Shown here one piece after another: positions 32,768-41,982 of a stretch of 64,000 nucleotides of DNA. Numbering within the stretch: position 1 is the stretch's first letter; every line of letters starts with the position of its first letter. A program made the translations under genes and the position numbers. The notes under the pieces are model-generated. The model made no database searches and was not told the origin of the DNA. It was given only the letters and a program-made list of their open reading frames with translations. The stretch is from CAZBYL01 sp964496275 (GTDB taxonomy: Bacteria; Synergistota; Synergistia; Synergistales; Synergistaceae): the NCBI GenBank assembly GCA_964496275.1, contig CAZBYL010000003.1, positions 12,027-76,026 of the forward strand, given 5' to 3'.

Positions 32768-34541
32768 TGCCGCACCCTCTGACATCAGTATGTCCCTGCC
32801 AGCCGCAATAGTTGCATCCGTCGCGACAGTCTTTCGTCAATATTCCGGAGATAGCCAGCTCTCTTTCTCCTGCAAGGTAGGTCTTTGACACGCCCGAATC
32901 TATCATGTCCCAAGGGAGAGGTTCATCAAGCGGCCTGGGGCGGCTTACATAGCTGTCGGAATCTATTTCCAGATCTCTGAATACTTCCATCCAGCGTTCG
33001 AAATTAAAACATTCCGTCCAGCCGTCAAAGCGTTCTCCCCTCCTCCAAGCTTCCTCTATGGCATCAGCAAGACGCTCATCACCTCTGGCAAAGACACCTT
33101 CAAGGTATGTCTGGTCGGGTTCGTGATATGAAAGGCTGACTTTCCTGTTTCTTATGCTATTTTTTACAAAGCGCCCGCGCTCGCGAAGCGAGGCTCGGTC
33201 AAGCTGGGCTTCCCACTGAAACGGTGTGTGCGCTTTTGGGACAAACCCGGCAAGCGACGCGTTGACGTCTCCGTGCCTTTTATGTTTTTTTGCAATGGAG
33301 ACTGCTCTGTTGCATATATCAATGATTCCGGCCAAATCTTCTTCTGTCTCGGTCGGAAGTCCCATCATAAAATAAAGCTTTACTCTGTCCCAGCCATGCG
33401 AGAAGGTTGCCTCAAGAGCCGCTTCTATATCGGCATCCGATACGCCCTTATTTATCACATTTCTTAGCCTTTGTGTTCCGGCTTCCGGTGCAAAGGTGAG
33501 ACCGCCTTTACGTATAGATTCAAGCTCAGCCGCCATATTGACAGAGAAAGCATCTACTCTGAGACTTGGAAGACTCAGCTTAATTTGATTTTCAGCAAGC
33601 ATTGGCCCAAATTTTTTTAATGTTTCCGCAAGCTGTGACCAGTCGCAAGTCGCAAGCGACAAGAGTCCGACTTCTTCCCAGCCCGTGTTTTTTAAAAGCT
33701 GACGAACCTGCTCCACAACAGAGTCTGCACTTCTTTCGCGCACAGGTCTGTCAATCATTCCTGCCTGGCAAAAACGGCATCCGCGTGTGCAACCTTTGAA
33801 AGCCTGCACGGCAACCCTGTCGTGAACAATTCCTGTGTTGGGAACTATCATCGACGTATGAAAAAATGTCTCGTCAAGATTTTCGGCAATTTGCCTTCTG
33901 ACAGGGGTATCTCTCTTTACAGCCGGAACATACACCCCGTCTATCTTTGAAATTGCCTGAAGTCTTTCTTCCCTTGATCGTCCTTTAAGCTCATGAAGCG
34001 TTCTGTAAACATCAGGAAGTAAGACCTCCCCGTCACCTACACAGAAAGCATCTATAAAAGGGGAAACCGGAGCGGGCGACAGTGCCCCGGGGCCGCCGGC
34101 AATTACAATAGGGTCGGAATCCTTTCTGTGTGCCGAGCGTAATGGAATACCGCCCAAATCCAGGATCGTAAGTATGTTTGTGTATGAGAGTTCATATTGA
34201 AGAGTGAAACCTATTACATCAAATTCCGATATCGGGCGTTTGCTTTCCAACGCCCACAGAGGCGTTCCGGTTTTTCTAAGAGCATCTTCCATATCCATCC
34301 ACGGAGCATAAACCCTTTCCGCGTCCGCGAAGCTAAGGGATTTTGTGAGAGAATAGAGTATTTGGAAACCCAGGTAACTCATTCCGACTTCGTAAAGGTC
34401 AGGGAAAGCGTAACACACCCTAAGTATGCCCGGAGAATCTTTTACAGGGCCGCTGCCCCATTCCCCGCCGACATAACGTGACGGGCGCTTAACGCCGGAA
34501 AGAAGCGAGCGGCGCGTATCCGTCTCAAAAGATATAGACAT
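32760..34541 (-). CDS. TIGR03960 family B12-binding radical SAM protein
   Basis: 593 residues. The N-terminal cobalamin-binding-like domain (about 1-200: RVCYAFPDLYEVGMSYLG, DVIGFTLQYELSYTNIL, DPIVIAGGPGALSPAP) is followed by the radical SAM core with CTRGCRFCQAG as the [4Fe-4S] site, then TFAPEAGTQRLRNVINK and KLYFMMGLPTETEEDL. A C-terminal CRDGCNYCG could bind a further cluster or metal. The substrate is unknown; with DUF2344 and RNase G a role in RNA or ribosome modification is plausible but unproven. Confidence 0.93.
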   Translation of the reverse strand: MSISFETDTRRSLLSGVKRPSRYVGGEWGSGPVKDSPGILRVCYAFPDLYEVGMSYLGFQILYSLTKSLSFADAERVYAPWMDMEDALRKTGTPLWALESKRPISEFDVIGFTLQYELSYTNILTILDLGGIPLRSAHRKDSDPIVIAGGPGALSPAPVSPFIDAFCVGDGEVLLPDVYRTLHELKGRSREERLQAISKIDGVYVPAVKRDTPVRRQIAENLDETFFHTSMIVPNTGIVHDRVAVQAFKGCTRGCRFCQAGMIDRPVRERSADSVVEQVRQLLKNTGWEEVGLLSLATCDWSQLAETLKKFGPMLAENQIKLSLPSLRVDAFSVNMAAELESIRKGGLTFAPEAGTQRLRNVINKGVSDADIEAALEATFSHGWDRVKLYFMMGLPTETEEDLAGIIDICNRAVSIAKKHKRHGDVNASLAGFVPKAHTPFQWEAQLDRASLRERGRFVKNSIRNRKVSLSYHEPDQTYLEGVFARGDERLADAIEEAWRRGERFDGWTECFNFERWMEVFRDLEIDSDSYVSRPRPLDEPLPWDMIDSGVSKTYLAGERELAISGILTKDCRDGCNYCGWQGHTDVRGCGNA

Positions 34542-34567
34542 TTTTCTTTGTCCTCCTGAGATGGCGC

Positions 34568-34573
34568 ATTATA
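34568..34573 (-). promoter_or_regulatory. Candidate -10 element before the radical SAM gene
   Basis: A perfect TATAAT preceded by TGCA lies about 27 bases upstream of the ATG, in the 103-base gap after rodA. No good -35 is seen at 16-18 bases, so the site is weak evidence of an internal promoter. Confidence 0.35.
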
Positions 34574-34644
34574 TGCAGAAACATAACGACGACATCTAAA
34601 TTTTACCGTGACACTCTATTTTTTATGCCACGCGTAATTTCAAA

Positions 34645-35760
34645 TCAAAATCTGTCCGAACGTGACGTTATATAAACGCTCTGGACAAGTGCGAGACCTA
34701 TCGCTACAGCCAAAAGCGAGCTTCCGCCGTAGCTGAAAAGGGGCAAAGGAAGACCGGTTACGGGTGCAAGCCCCATGCTCATAGCCACACTCTCTGTTAT
34801 CTGAAACCATATCCATGCGGTTATTGCAACAACCATCATCTTTGCGGTCAGGTCCTTCGTATAAAGAGCCGTGGAAAGCATCCTCCACAAAAGCAACGCA
34901 AACAATAATATAACTATCACACTGCCTATAAAGCCAAACTCTTCGGAGAAAACGCTGAATATAAAGTCTGTATGGGGCTCGGGCAAAAAATGCAGTTTGC
35001 CCTGCGTTCCCTGCATAAAACCTTTTCCCAAAAAACCGCCCGAGCCGACCGCGATACGAGACTGGATTACATTATACCCCGCTCCCTGCGGATCTATTGA
35101 AGGATCTACAAATACCAAAAGGCGCATACGCTGATACGGTTTTAATGCAAGCCACGCGATTGGGAGTGATGCCAACGCAGCAATTCCCATACCGCAAATA
35201 AACTTAAGGGGTGAACCCGCGGCAATAAGAACGGCAAATAACATGACGGAGTACACAAGCGCGCTGCCTAAGTCCGGTTGGAGCAGTATCAAAAAGATCA
35301 TTGCCCCCGACATTGCAAGAGTCGGAAGCATACTCTTAAAGCTTACCGGCGGAAACTTTGTACAAAGCCCTGCCAGAGTAAGCGCAAAAACGACCTTTCC
35401 CAGTTCCGACGGCTGGAATCTGATGAATCCCAGATTAAACCAGCTCTGTGCCCCTTTGGAGGTATGTCCTATGATAAGGAGAAGAACCAGCAAAACAACC
35501 ATAACAGCCAGCAACGGTACTGTAGCGGCCAAAAATTTCCTGTAACCTATTTTGATTATTAAGACGTAAACGAGGGCGCTTACGCCGCCCCATATCAACT
35601 GCTTCAGAGCAAATGAGGACACGAAGGCTCCCGTTGCAAACGAACTGGCACTATGTATCGCAATTACACCCAGAGAAAAAAGTACGATAGTTACAATGAG
35701 CATAAGGATATCCGAGTATGATCGGATATCCGCCCAGCCAACCTTCTTTTCGTCAGACAT
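34645..35760 (-). CDS. rodA: Rod shape-determining SEDS glycosyltransferase RodA
   Basis: 371 residues, about ten membrane helices. SEDS signatures: HTSKGAQSWFNLGFIRFQPSELGKV and the C-terminal MSMGLAPVTGLPLPLFSYGGSSLLA; the catalytic-loop region is QSRIAVGSGGFLGKGFMQGTQGKLHFLPEPHTDFIFSVFSEEFG. It polymerises lipid II with PBP2 in the elongasome. It overlaps minE by 8 bases and lies in the same run as mreB-C-D and PBP2. Confidence 0.97.
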   Translation of the reverse strand: MSDEKKVGWADIRSYSDILMLIVTIVLFSLGVIAIHSASSFATGAFVSSFALKQLIWGGVSALVYVLIIKIGYRKFLAATVPLLAVMVVLLVLLLIIGHTSKGAQSWFNLGFIRFQPSELGKVVFALTLAGLCTKFPPVSFKSMLPTLAMSGAMIFLILLQPDLGSALVYSVMLFAVLIAAGSPLKFICGMGIAALASLPIAWLALKPYQRMRLLVFVDPSIDPQGAGYNVIQSRIAVGSGGFLGKGFMQGTQGKLHFLPEPHTDFIFSVFSEEFGFIGSVIVILLFALLLWRMLSTALYTKDLTAKMMVVAITAWIWFQITESVAMSMGLAPVTGLPLPLFSYGGSSLLAVAIGLALVQSVYITSRSDRF

Positions 35761-36034
35761 TCTTTGATTTGCCTCTGCTGGATCTGTGCATGTTCAAAAG
35801 CGGAATGCTCGCAACCAAGGCAACAGAGCGGTCTTCTTTGTTCAGCTCTATTTCTATACCGTTTTCGTCAATCTCAAGATATTTCTTTATTGTCTGTATC
35901 ATCTCTACCTTCAGAGCATTCAGCGTTTCGGGGGAGATGTCGTTTCTGTCGTGTATCAATACAAGCTGAAGTCTCTCTTTGGCGACGTTGCCGCTTTTGT
36001 CAGATTTAAAAAGTTTACCGAGAAATTCAAACAT
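35753..36034 (-). CDS. minE: Cell division topological specificity factor MinE
   Basis: 93 residues. The membrane-targeting and MinD-binding N-terminus (MFEFLGKLFKSDKSGNVAKERLQLVLIHDR) precedes the dimerisation domain (LKVEMIQTIKKYLEIDENGIEIELNKEDRSVALVASIPL). It drives MinD ATPase and pole-to-pole oscillation; its presence points to an oscillating rather than a DivIVA-fixed Min system. The spacing of 8 bases from minD fits cotranscription. Confidence 0.96.
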   Translation of the reverse strand: MFEFLGKLFKSDKSGNVAKERLQLVLIHDRNDISPETLNALKVEMIQTIKKYLEIDENGIEIELNKEDRSVALVASIPLLNMHRSSRGKSKNV

Positions 36035-36042
36035 GTCCCCAC

Positions 36043-36834
36043 CTACTTTCTTCCGAACAGCCAGGACAAAAAGCCTTTGGGTTCTGCGACAAGATCCATC
36101 ATCGGAACATCTTCGCCTACTATGCGTTTTGCGATGTTGGCGTATGCCTGAGCTGCCTTAGATGTGCTGCCCAACACCAGAGGTTCTCCTTTATTGGCGG
36201 AGGTAACTATGCTTTCGTCATCCGGGACTATGCCTATTAAGTCTACGGCCAGAATGTCGAGGACATCCTGAACGTCGAGCATGTCGCCGCGGCGAACCAT
36301 TTCGGGGCGTATTCTGTTTATTATCAGCCTGATTGGTGCTTTGTCCATTGACTCAAGAAGTCCGATTATCCTATCGGCGTCTCTTACAGCGGACACTTCC
36401 GGAGTTGTTATCACCAGAGCTTCGTCTGCGCCGGCAGCCGAATTTCTGAATCCTGACTCGATTCCGGCAGGACTGTCCACAAAGACAAAGTCAAAATCTT
36501 TTCTGAGTTCGTCACAGAGAGCGATCATTTGCTCCGATGTTACGGCATCTTTGGTTCTGGACTGAGCTGTAGGTATCAGGTAGAGGTTCTCAAGCCGCTT
36601 ATCTTTGATAAGAGCTTGATTCAGACGGCAGTTACCTTCAACGACATCAACCAGAGTGTATACTATTCTGTTTTCAAGTCCCATTATTACGTCAAGGTTC
36701 CTAAGCCCAACATCACCGTCAATGGCAACGACTTTATAGCCGTTCCCAGCCAGCGCTGCCGCAAGATTCGCCGTAGTCGTAGTCTTCCCGACTCCGCCCT
36801 TACCGGATGTTACAACTATAATTCTGCAAGCCAT
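36043..36834 (-). CDS. minD: Septum site-determining ATPase MinD
   Basis: 263 residues from ATG 36834 (AGGGG 8 bases upstream; the longer frame to 36870 is leader). Deviant Walker A SGKGGVGKTTT, switch region VAIDGDVGLRNLDVIMGLE, Walker B FVFVDSPAGIESG, and the amphipathic C-terminal membrane anchor GFLSWLFGRK. It recruits MinC to the membrane and is stimulated by MinE. It lies between minC and minE in the usual order. Confidence 0.97.
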   Translation of the reverse strand: MACRIIVVTSGKGGVGKTTTTANLAAALAGNGYKVVAIDGDVGLRNLDVIMGLENRIVYTLVDVVEGNCRLNQALIKDKRLENLYLIPTAQSRTKDAVTSEQMIALCDELRKDFDFVFVDSPAGIESGFRNSAAGADEALVITTPEVSAVRDADRIIGLLESMDKAPIRLIINRIRPEMVRRGDMLDVQDVLDILAVDLIGIVPDDESIVTSANKGEPLVLGSTSKAAQAYANIAKRIVGEDVPMMDLVAEPKGFLSWLFGRK

Positions 36835-36854
36835 TGCCAAAACCCCTTTATATG

Positions 36855-37541
36855 TTATATGGACGGCCAATCCGTCACTAAGATTTCTTCATTGCGTACG
36901 GTAATAACAGCGGGTTTCCCCCAAAAATCCGAGGAGGGGTCTATAATTCCGACCTTGTTTCCTATTCTGACCTGCTGAGATTCAATGGATCTGACTGTCA
37001 GGGACATATCATTATCTCCGTCACAGCCGGCATGCACAACCCCATGGAGACGTCCAAGAACAATAATATGGCCTCCTGCATATATCTCGGCGCCCATATT
37101 TACGTGTCCCATCACTATTATATCTCCATCGCCCGTAAGTTTCTGCCCCCCGCGTAAATTTCCTGTGTATAACATCCCTTTAGCGGCAACAGATTCAACT
37201 CTGTTTGCATAGGCTACAGGGGGCTGCACAGCAGGATGTTCCTGACCTACTGTCTTTAGACCGATCTTCTCCAAGCAGGAAAGCGATGAAGGATCATCCG
37301 CAATCCACGCGTCAACAGCAGCTCCGGCAGGTTCGATAAAGCCCTTCCATATTTTTTGTACCAGGGACGGGGTGAAAACACGTGACTGCATGTCCATCGT
37401 GAGCCTGCTTCCGTCAAGTATTCTTCCGCCCTGTTCTGTCATGGACGCAAAATCATCGAGGAGCTGTCTCTCACTTATGTCATCCGGAACGATGCACCTC
37501 AAAGCTCCCGCTTGATGTCCTTTCAGCTGTATCATCAGCAC
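36855..37541 (-). CDS. minC: Septum site-determining protein MinC
   Basis: 228 residues. The N-terminal FtsZ-inhibiting domain (about 1-105) is diverged; the C-terminal right-handed beta-helix is clear: GNLRGGQKLTGDGDIIVMGHVNMGAEIYAGGHIIVLGRLHGVVHAG. It blocks Z-ring assembly away from midcell. It lies 5 bases after the PBP2 gene and 20 bases before the minD start. Confidence 0.95.
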   Translation of the reverse strand: MLMIQLKGHQAGALRCIVPDDISERQLLDDFASMTEQGGRILDGSRLTMDMQSRVFTPSLVQKIWKGFIEPAGAAVDAWIADDPSSLSCLEKIGLKTVGQEHPAVQPPVAYANRVESVAAKGMLYTGNLRGGQKLTGDGDIIVMGHVNMGAEIYAGGHIIVLGRLHGVVHAGCDGDNDMSLTVRSIESQQVRIGNKVGIIDPSSDFWGKPAVITVRNEEILVTDWPSI

Positions 37542-37546
37542 ACCCC

Positions 37547-39325
37547 TTATTCTATATTTCCGGCCGAATCAACGGTGTCCGGCTCGTAACGCTTACCGTT
37601 GATAATATAACTTAACATCTTGCCCACGATGGGTCCCGTCACGGAGGAGCCGGCTTTACCCGCTTCCGCAATAGCGACGACGGCGTACCTCGGTTTATCA
37701 GCCGGCGCGTATCCGGCAAACCAAGCGTGGTCGTCACCCTGGCTGTTTTGTGCGGTTCCGGTCTTTCCTGCAAGAGAGACACCGAACGTGTTGGCCCTGC
37801 GCCCCGTACCGCTCTTTGTAACATCGAGCAGCCCTCTGCGCAAGACCGCAATTATAGCCGGATCCACTCCCAATGGTTCATATTCTACAGGAGAAGCTGA
37901 ATTTATCCTAGGCTTTAGCAGTTTTCCGCCATTTGCTACCGCAGCATACGCCCTCACCAATTGCACCGGCGTCATAAGGACAAATCCCTGTCCGATCGAG
38001 TAGTTGACAGTATCTCCGCCATACCAGCTCTCTTTGAGACGCTTTTTTTTCCACGACGCTCCTGCAATTGTACCGTTGATCTCTCCGGTGAGGTCTATTC
38101 CTGTTTTTTCGCCGACTCCGTACTTAGCCGCCGTTGCAGTCAGTTTGTCAATTCCCAACCACTGAGCGACCTGGTAGAAGTATACGTCACAGGAATCTTT
38201 CAGCGCAGATGTCACATTTTCCGTTCCGTGTCCGGATCTCTTCCAACAGCGGAAAACTCTGTTGCCCAATTCAAAATATCCGGGGCACCTTACGGTTGTA
38301 CTCGTAGATACCGTTCTGTTTTCAAGAGCGGAAGTCGCTGTTATTACCTTAAATGTCGACGCCGGCGGATAACCTCCGGAAATTGCTCTGTTCATCATGG
38401 GGCGTTCTTTGTGATCAGTGAGTATAGCCCATTCTTTATTGGATATGCCCCACGTAAGAGGATTTGGGTCATAACTCGGAGATGAGTAGAGACACTTTAC
38501 AGAACCGTCATTGATATCCATCGCGACTATTGCTCCGCGAAAATTTCCCATCAGCTCTGCGGCATAACGCTGCGCGGTAAGGTCAACGGTGAGGGTAACA
38601 TCATGCCCGCGTTTCGATTCCGTGTATCTGATATTCCTAAGTTTTCTGCCCCTTGAGTTTACCTCTATTACCTCTTCACCCGGCGTTCCGAAAAGTTCTT
38701 CTTCATACCACGCTTCTATTCCATTTTTACCGATAGGATCTCCGCCTCTGTATACGTCAGACTTTTTTGATTCCAACTCTTCCTTTGTTATCTCAGCCAC
38801 ATATCCGACTATGTGAGCTGTAAACTGAGCGGCAGGATATGTTCTTCTCCACATCGGAGACAAAAAGAGCACCGTTCTGAAATCATTGTCCATAACAAGT
38901 TCCGCTATCTGTGTGAATGTAAGATTTGTGGCTATTGTTATAGCTCTGTACGGCGCGGAATACTGTTTTTGTATAATTTCCTTGAGTTTTGCTTCGTCTA
39001 TCGGAATACCGTTGCGAATCATAAGAGCCGAGACTTTTTTTATATTGTCATCCTTTTGAAGGTCAATGGGATATCCATTAACGTTAAAAGTACGTACATT
39101 CACAGCCAAGGGAGCTCCGTATGCGTCAGTTATATTGCCTCTTGGAGGAAGCACTCTAAGTATTCTGAGTCTATTCTGTGAAGCAAGGTTTACATATTCG
39201 TCCGACTTTATTATTTGGAAAAAAACGAGCCCAAGCACAAGCAATGCAAACGTAAGAAGTATCAGCCCTTGTAAGACTCTGATACGCAGCTCCGTATTAA
39301 AACGGTCATACTGAGAATCATACAT
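37547..39325 (-). CDS. mrdA: Penicillin-binding protein 2 (elongasome transpeptidase)
   Basis: 592 residues. A single N-terminal membrane anchor (about 16-40), dimerisation domain (LPPRGNITDAYGAPLAVNVRTFNV), and the transpeptidase domain with catalytic SxxK in PPASTFKVITA, SxN-type SCDVYFY and KTGTAQNSQG. Matches PBP2/MrdA in length and order. It works with RodA, MreC and MreD. It overlaps mreD by 8 bases. Confidence 0.96.
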   Translation of the reverse strand: MYDSQYDRFNTELRIRVLQGLILLTFALLVLGLVFFQIIKSDEYVNLASQNRLRILRVLPPRGNITDAYGAPLAVNVRTFNVNGYPIDLQKDDNIKKVSALMIRNGIPIDEAKLKEIIQKQYSAPYRAITIATNLTFTQIAELVMDNDFRTVLFLSPMWRRTYPAAQFTAHIVGYVAEITKEELESKKSDVYRGGDPIGKNGIEAWYEEELFGTPGEEVIEVNSRGRKLRNIRYTESKRGHDVTLTVDLTAQRYAAELMGNFRGAIVAMDINDGSVKCLYSSPSYDPNPLTWGISNKEWAILTDHKERPMMNRAISGGYPPASTFKVITATSALENRTVSTSTTVRCPGYFELGNRVFRCWKRSGHGTENVTSALKDSCDVYFYQVAQWLGIDKLTATAAKYGVGEKTGIDLTGEINGTIAGASWKKKRLKESWYGGDTVNYSIGQGFVLMTPVQLVRAYAAVANGGKLLKPRINSASPVEYEPLGVDPAIIAVLRRGLLDVTKSGTGRRANTFGVSLAGKTGTAQNSQGDDHAWFAGYAPADKPRYAVVAIAEAGKAGSSVTGPIVGKMLSYIINGKRYEPDTVDSAGNIE

Positions 39326-39785
39326 GTCTGTCGTAGACCTTCCAGAAGAAGAGAGAGATCAGAGCTATGACAGGCACTGTCAGCAGCATTTGAACCAATA
39401 TCTGCCGAAAGGCGACCTGGCTCGGTATCGTCCAGAATAGGATGTAGCACACTCCCATAAAGAGCTGAGACATAGTTAAGAAAAAAACAAACAGCGGCAA
39501 AGAACGTCCTTGTGCCGGAGCTTTATGCCACAAATAACAGGCCAGCCCAACTGCGGCGGCACTTGTTGCGGCTGTCAGTCCGGGCAGGTTTGTCCACCTG
39601 AGATCCCATAAAAAGCCTCCTAAAAAGGCAGCCCATATATAGAAGATTTGCCGTTTTTTGTCGGAATTTGAAAGTAATGCCGACATAATCACCGTCATGA
39701 GGTAAAAATCAGGTACGGTGAATATTCCCATTGCCAAAACCTGCATAAAATCTTTAAGAAACCATATAGTTATCAGTGTAAACAT
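39318..39785 (-). CDS. mreD: Rod shape-determining protein MreD
   Basis: 155 residues with about five membrane helices. The family is weakly conserved, but AAFLGGFLWDLRWTNLPGLTAATSAAAVGLACYL is MreD-like and the position between mreC (1-base overlap) and PBP2 (8-base overlap) is diagnostic. It supports the elongation complex in the inner membrane. Confidence 0.93.
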   Translation of the reverse strand: MFTLITIWFLKDFMQVLAMGIFTVPDFYLMTVIMSALLSNSDKKRQIFYIWAAFLGGFLWDLRWTNLPGLTAATSAAAVGLACYLWHKAPAQGRSLPLFVFFLTMSQLFMGVCYILFWTIPSQVAFRQILVQMLLTVPVIALISLFFWKVYDRHV

Positions 39786-40570
39786 TATTTTACAGACCTC
39801 TGAGATACGAAAACATCAACATTATATAGCTGCGTAAGGTGCGCGCCGGCTCTTATTTTCATCTCTATGAACCCATCACGAACTTCACCGGAATTTAGTA
39901 TTGTACCGATGGGAACTCCGGGGGGGATTCTGTCGTTCATAAGCGACGTGGATATGGTCATTCCGGTTTTCAGTTTTCTCTCTTCCGGTATGTACAAAAG
40001 TTTCAGATTACCGTTATCATCACCGTTAACCACGCCCAAGTCTCTCGTAGCATCAACCGCAGCAGCAATCAAAAACGACGACGATGTTATCAGTTCTATC
40101 CAAGAATAATCTTTACCGGCAAAGACAACGCGCCCGATAAGATGCCCTTCAGACATAACGGCAGCACCTTCGGCAACACCGTGCGTTGTTCCTCTGTCTA
40201 TTCGAATTTCCTGCCACCATCGTTCCGGATACCGCAGTGTGACCCTGCCTCTTACATACCCCTGAGCGACAGGCACAACCACGGCATTAGCCCGCTGCAA
40301 AGCCTCCGACATTTGAAAATTTTTTATTTCCAAGGATGAGACTCTTTCCTGGAGGCTTTTTCTCTCGAGCACCCAGTTACTGCTGAAAGTAACAATATTT
40401 CTGATTTCAAAAGCGGGCTTTTCGGGATAATAGAGCACAGCGTTCATTCCGTTGACAAGAGCGCGCTGTGCACCCGGAAGCGCCATCAGTATAAGTAAAA
40501 CAACTATGCCCAGCAACACGGCAACAGCACTGTGAAGCCAGGGGCGTACTTCTCTTGCAAGCCCTTTCAT
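39785..40570 (-). CDS. mreC: Rod shape-determining protein MreC
   Basis: 261 residues: N-terminal membrane helix (about 12-32, HSAVAVLLGIVVLLILMALPG), coiled coil (SLQERVSSLEIKNFQMSEALQRAN), then the two beta domains (RVTLRYPERWWQEIRIDRGTTHGVAEGAAVMSEGHLIGRV ... LKTGMTISTSLMNDRIPPGVPIGTI). The periplasmic scaffold activates PBP2. The ribosome site AAGGGA precedes ATG 40570. The 283-base gap to the mreB end is unusually long. Confidence 0.96.
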   Translation of the reverse strand: MKGLAREVRPWLHSAVAVLLGIVVLLILMALPGAQRALVNGMNAVLYYPEKPAFEIRNIVTFSSNWVLERKSLQERVSSLEIKNFQMSEALQRANAVVVPVAQGYVRGRVTLRYPERWWQEIRIDRGTTHGVAEGAAVMSEGHLIGRVVFAGKDYSWIELITSSSFLIAAAVDATRDLGVVNGDDNGNLKLLYIPEERKLKTGMTISTSLMNDRIPPGVPIGTILNSGEVRDGFIEMKIRAGAHLTQLYNVDVFVSQRSVK

Positions 40571-40585
40571 TCTAAGATCCCTTCC

Positions 40586-40759
40586 CTATCCGCAAACATG
40601 ACAAGTCACTTGAAGCCGAAGCCGCCGATTGCACAGACCGCAGGAGACAGTAACCTGCTGCTGTGCAAACAGACAATCGCAGGCAACAGCAGTCCGCACA
40701 CAACAAAACAAAACCGCGAGAAAGCACCCGACTGAGGCTGACACGGCGGCACGCCGCAT
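40586..40759 (-). CDS. Possible 57-residue Cys-rich small protein between mreB and mreC
   Basis: An ATG-started frame ending in TAG, within a gap that otherwise holds nothing I recognise. The product has a signal-like N-terminus (MRRAAVSASVGCFLAVLFCC) and a C-terminal pair of knuckles, CGLC and CHVC, with 10 residues between them, as in small zinc ribbons. The ribosome site is weak (GAGAG about 11 bases upstream). Arg codons are mostly CGG, unlike neighbours, and other frames of this TG-rich stretch also look hydrophobic, so it may not be real. Confidence 0.3.
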   Translation of the reverse strand: MRRAAVSASVGCFLAVLFCCVRTAVACDCLFAQQQVTVSCGLCNRRLRLQVTCHVCG

Positions 40760-40853
40760 TCAATTAACAACTCTCAATCTCTGAAATAACACCATCTCCG
40801 GCATGAGAGAGCGGACATTGCAGTCCTTCCGTTTGTCTCTGATTAGGCTTTCT

Positions 40854-41898
40854 CTAGCTTCCCTGTCTTTCCACCATAATTGATATACTGTTTTTATCGT
40901 CAGGTTTTTCAAGAATTTTGCCAAGTCCCATCGCAACGGAATACAGCGGCTGTTCTGCGACATGTACAGGCACGTTCAGCGCATCCGCAAACCGCATATC
41001 AAGACCGCGGAGCTGTGATGTTCCCCCAGTCAGCACTATTCCCTGATCGACAATGTCTCTTACAAGCTCGGGCGGCGTGTGCTCGATTGTGGATCTTATA
41101 GTATCTTCCATCTGGAGGATTATGGGTTCGATAGCCTCTCTCACCTCAGGCGATCCTATACGTACAACTTTAGGCAGGCCGTCAACGAGATCGCGCCCTT
41201 TTTAATTCCTGTTCGAGAGGGAGAGCCGAGCCTACGCTAATTTTAATTTCTTCCGCAGTGCTTTCTCCGATTGCCAATGTGTAATTTTGACGAAGCATGG
41301 ATACGATTGCTTCATCAAGAGTGTCCCCCGCAACACGTACCGCGTGATTCAGCACTATTCCGCCGAGCGACAGCACGGCAACCTCGCAAGTGCCGCCGCC
41401 CATGTTGACAACCATGCTGCCCTGGGGTTCGTATATAGGCATTCCTATGCCCACAGCAGCAGCGAAAGGTTCTTCGACGACAAAGGCCTCCTTGGCTCCT
41501 GCGGCAAGTGTTACTTCGACAACTGCTCTTTTCTCAACCTCCGTTACACTGGCAGGCACGCAAACCGCAACCCGCGGAAAGGAGAACATTCCGTTGCTCC
41601 CTATGGCGCTTCTCATATAGTGGCGAATCATGTGTTCTGTCATTTCAAAATCGGCTATGACACCATGAGAGAGAGGACGTATCGTTGATATACCAACAGG
41701 CGTACGTCCAATCATCTTCTTTGCGTCAGATCCGAAAGCTATTATTTCTTTGTTGCCCTTCCTTCCGAGATTGCGTACAGCTATTACAGAAGGCTCATTT
41801 ATTACTATCCCTTTTGATTTTACGTATATAACTGTATTTACCGTACCTATATCTATCCCTATTTCATGGTTAAATATGTTTGGTCTGAAGTTGAACAC
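40854..41898 (-). pseudogene. mreB: mreB interrupted by a one-base frameshift
   Basis: Two halves of one MreB. The first (from GTG 41898, giving MFNFRPNIFNHEIGIDIGTVNTVIY; GTG 41907 also possible) covers the actin fold to EIKISVGSALPLEQELK, then meets TGA at 41182. The second continues in another frame as GRDLVDGLPKVVRIGSPEVREAIEP to the stop at 40854, with GIVLTGGTSQLRGLD. The junction is a run of five A (41199-41203); removing one A restores ELKGRDLVDGLPK, the canonical sequence. Either a real disruption, a read error, or rare recoding. MreB is the cytoskeletal guide of lateral wall growth, and every partner gene downstream is intact. Confidence 0.88.
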
Positions 41899-41982
41899 AA
41901 AAGCCACCTGCTTTCAAAAATTTCCTTGCATAAGAAGAAATATACCTAATGAGCGATTATCTCATTTTTTTACAAAAAAACA

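Noticed and set aside
40572..40763. 63-codon minus-strand TTG frame ending just before mreC
   Set aside because: Overlaps the mreC ribosome site, has no motif, and competes with the slightly more protein-like ATG frame in the same stretch.
40760..40963. 67-codon minus-strand frame running past the end of mreB
   Set aside because: It is an alternative frame of the mreB 3' end, with no ribosome site or motif.
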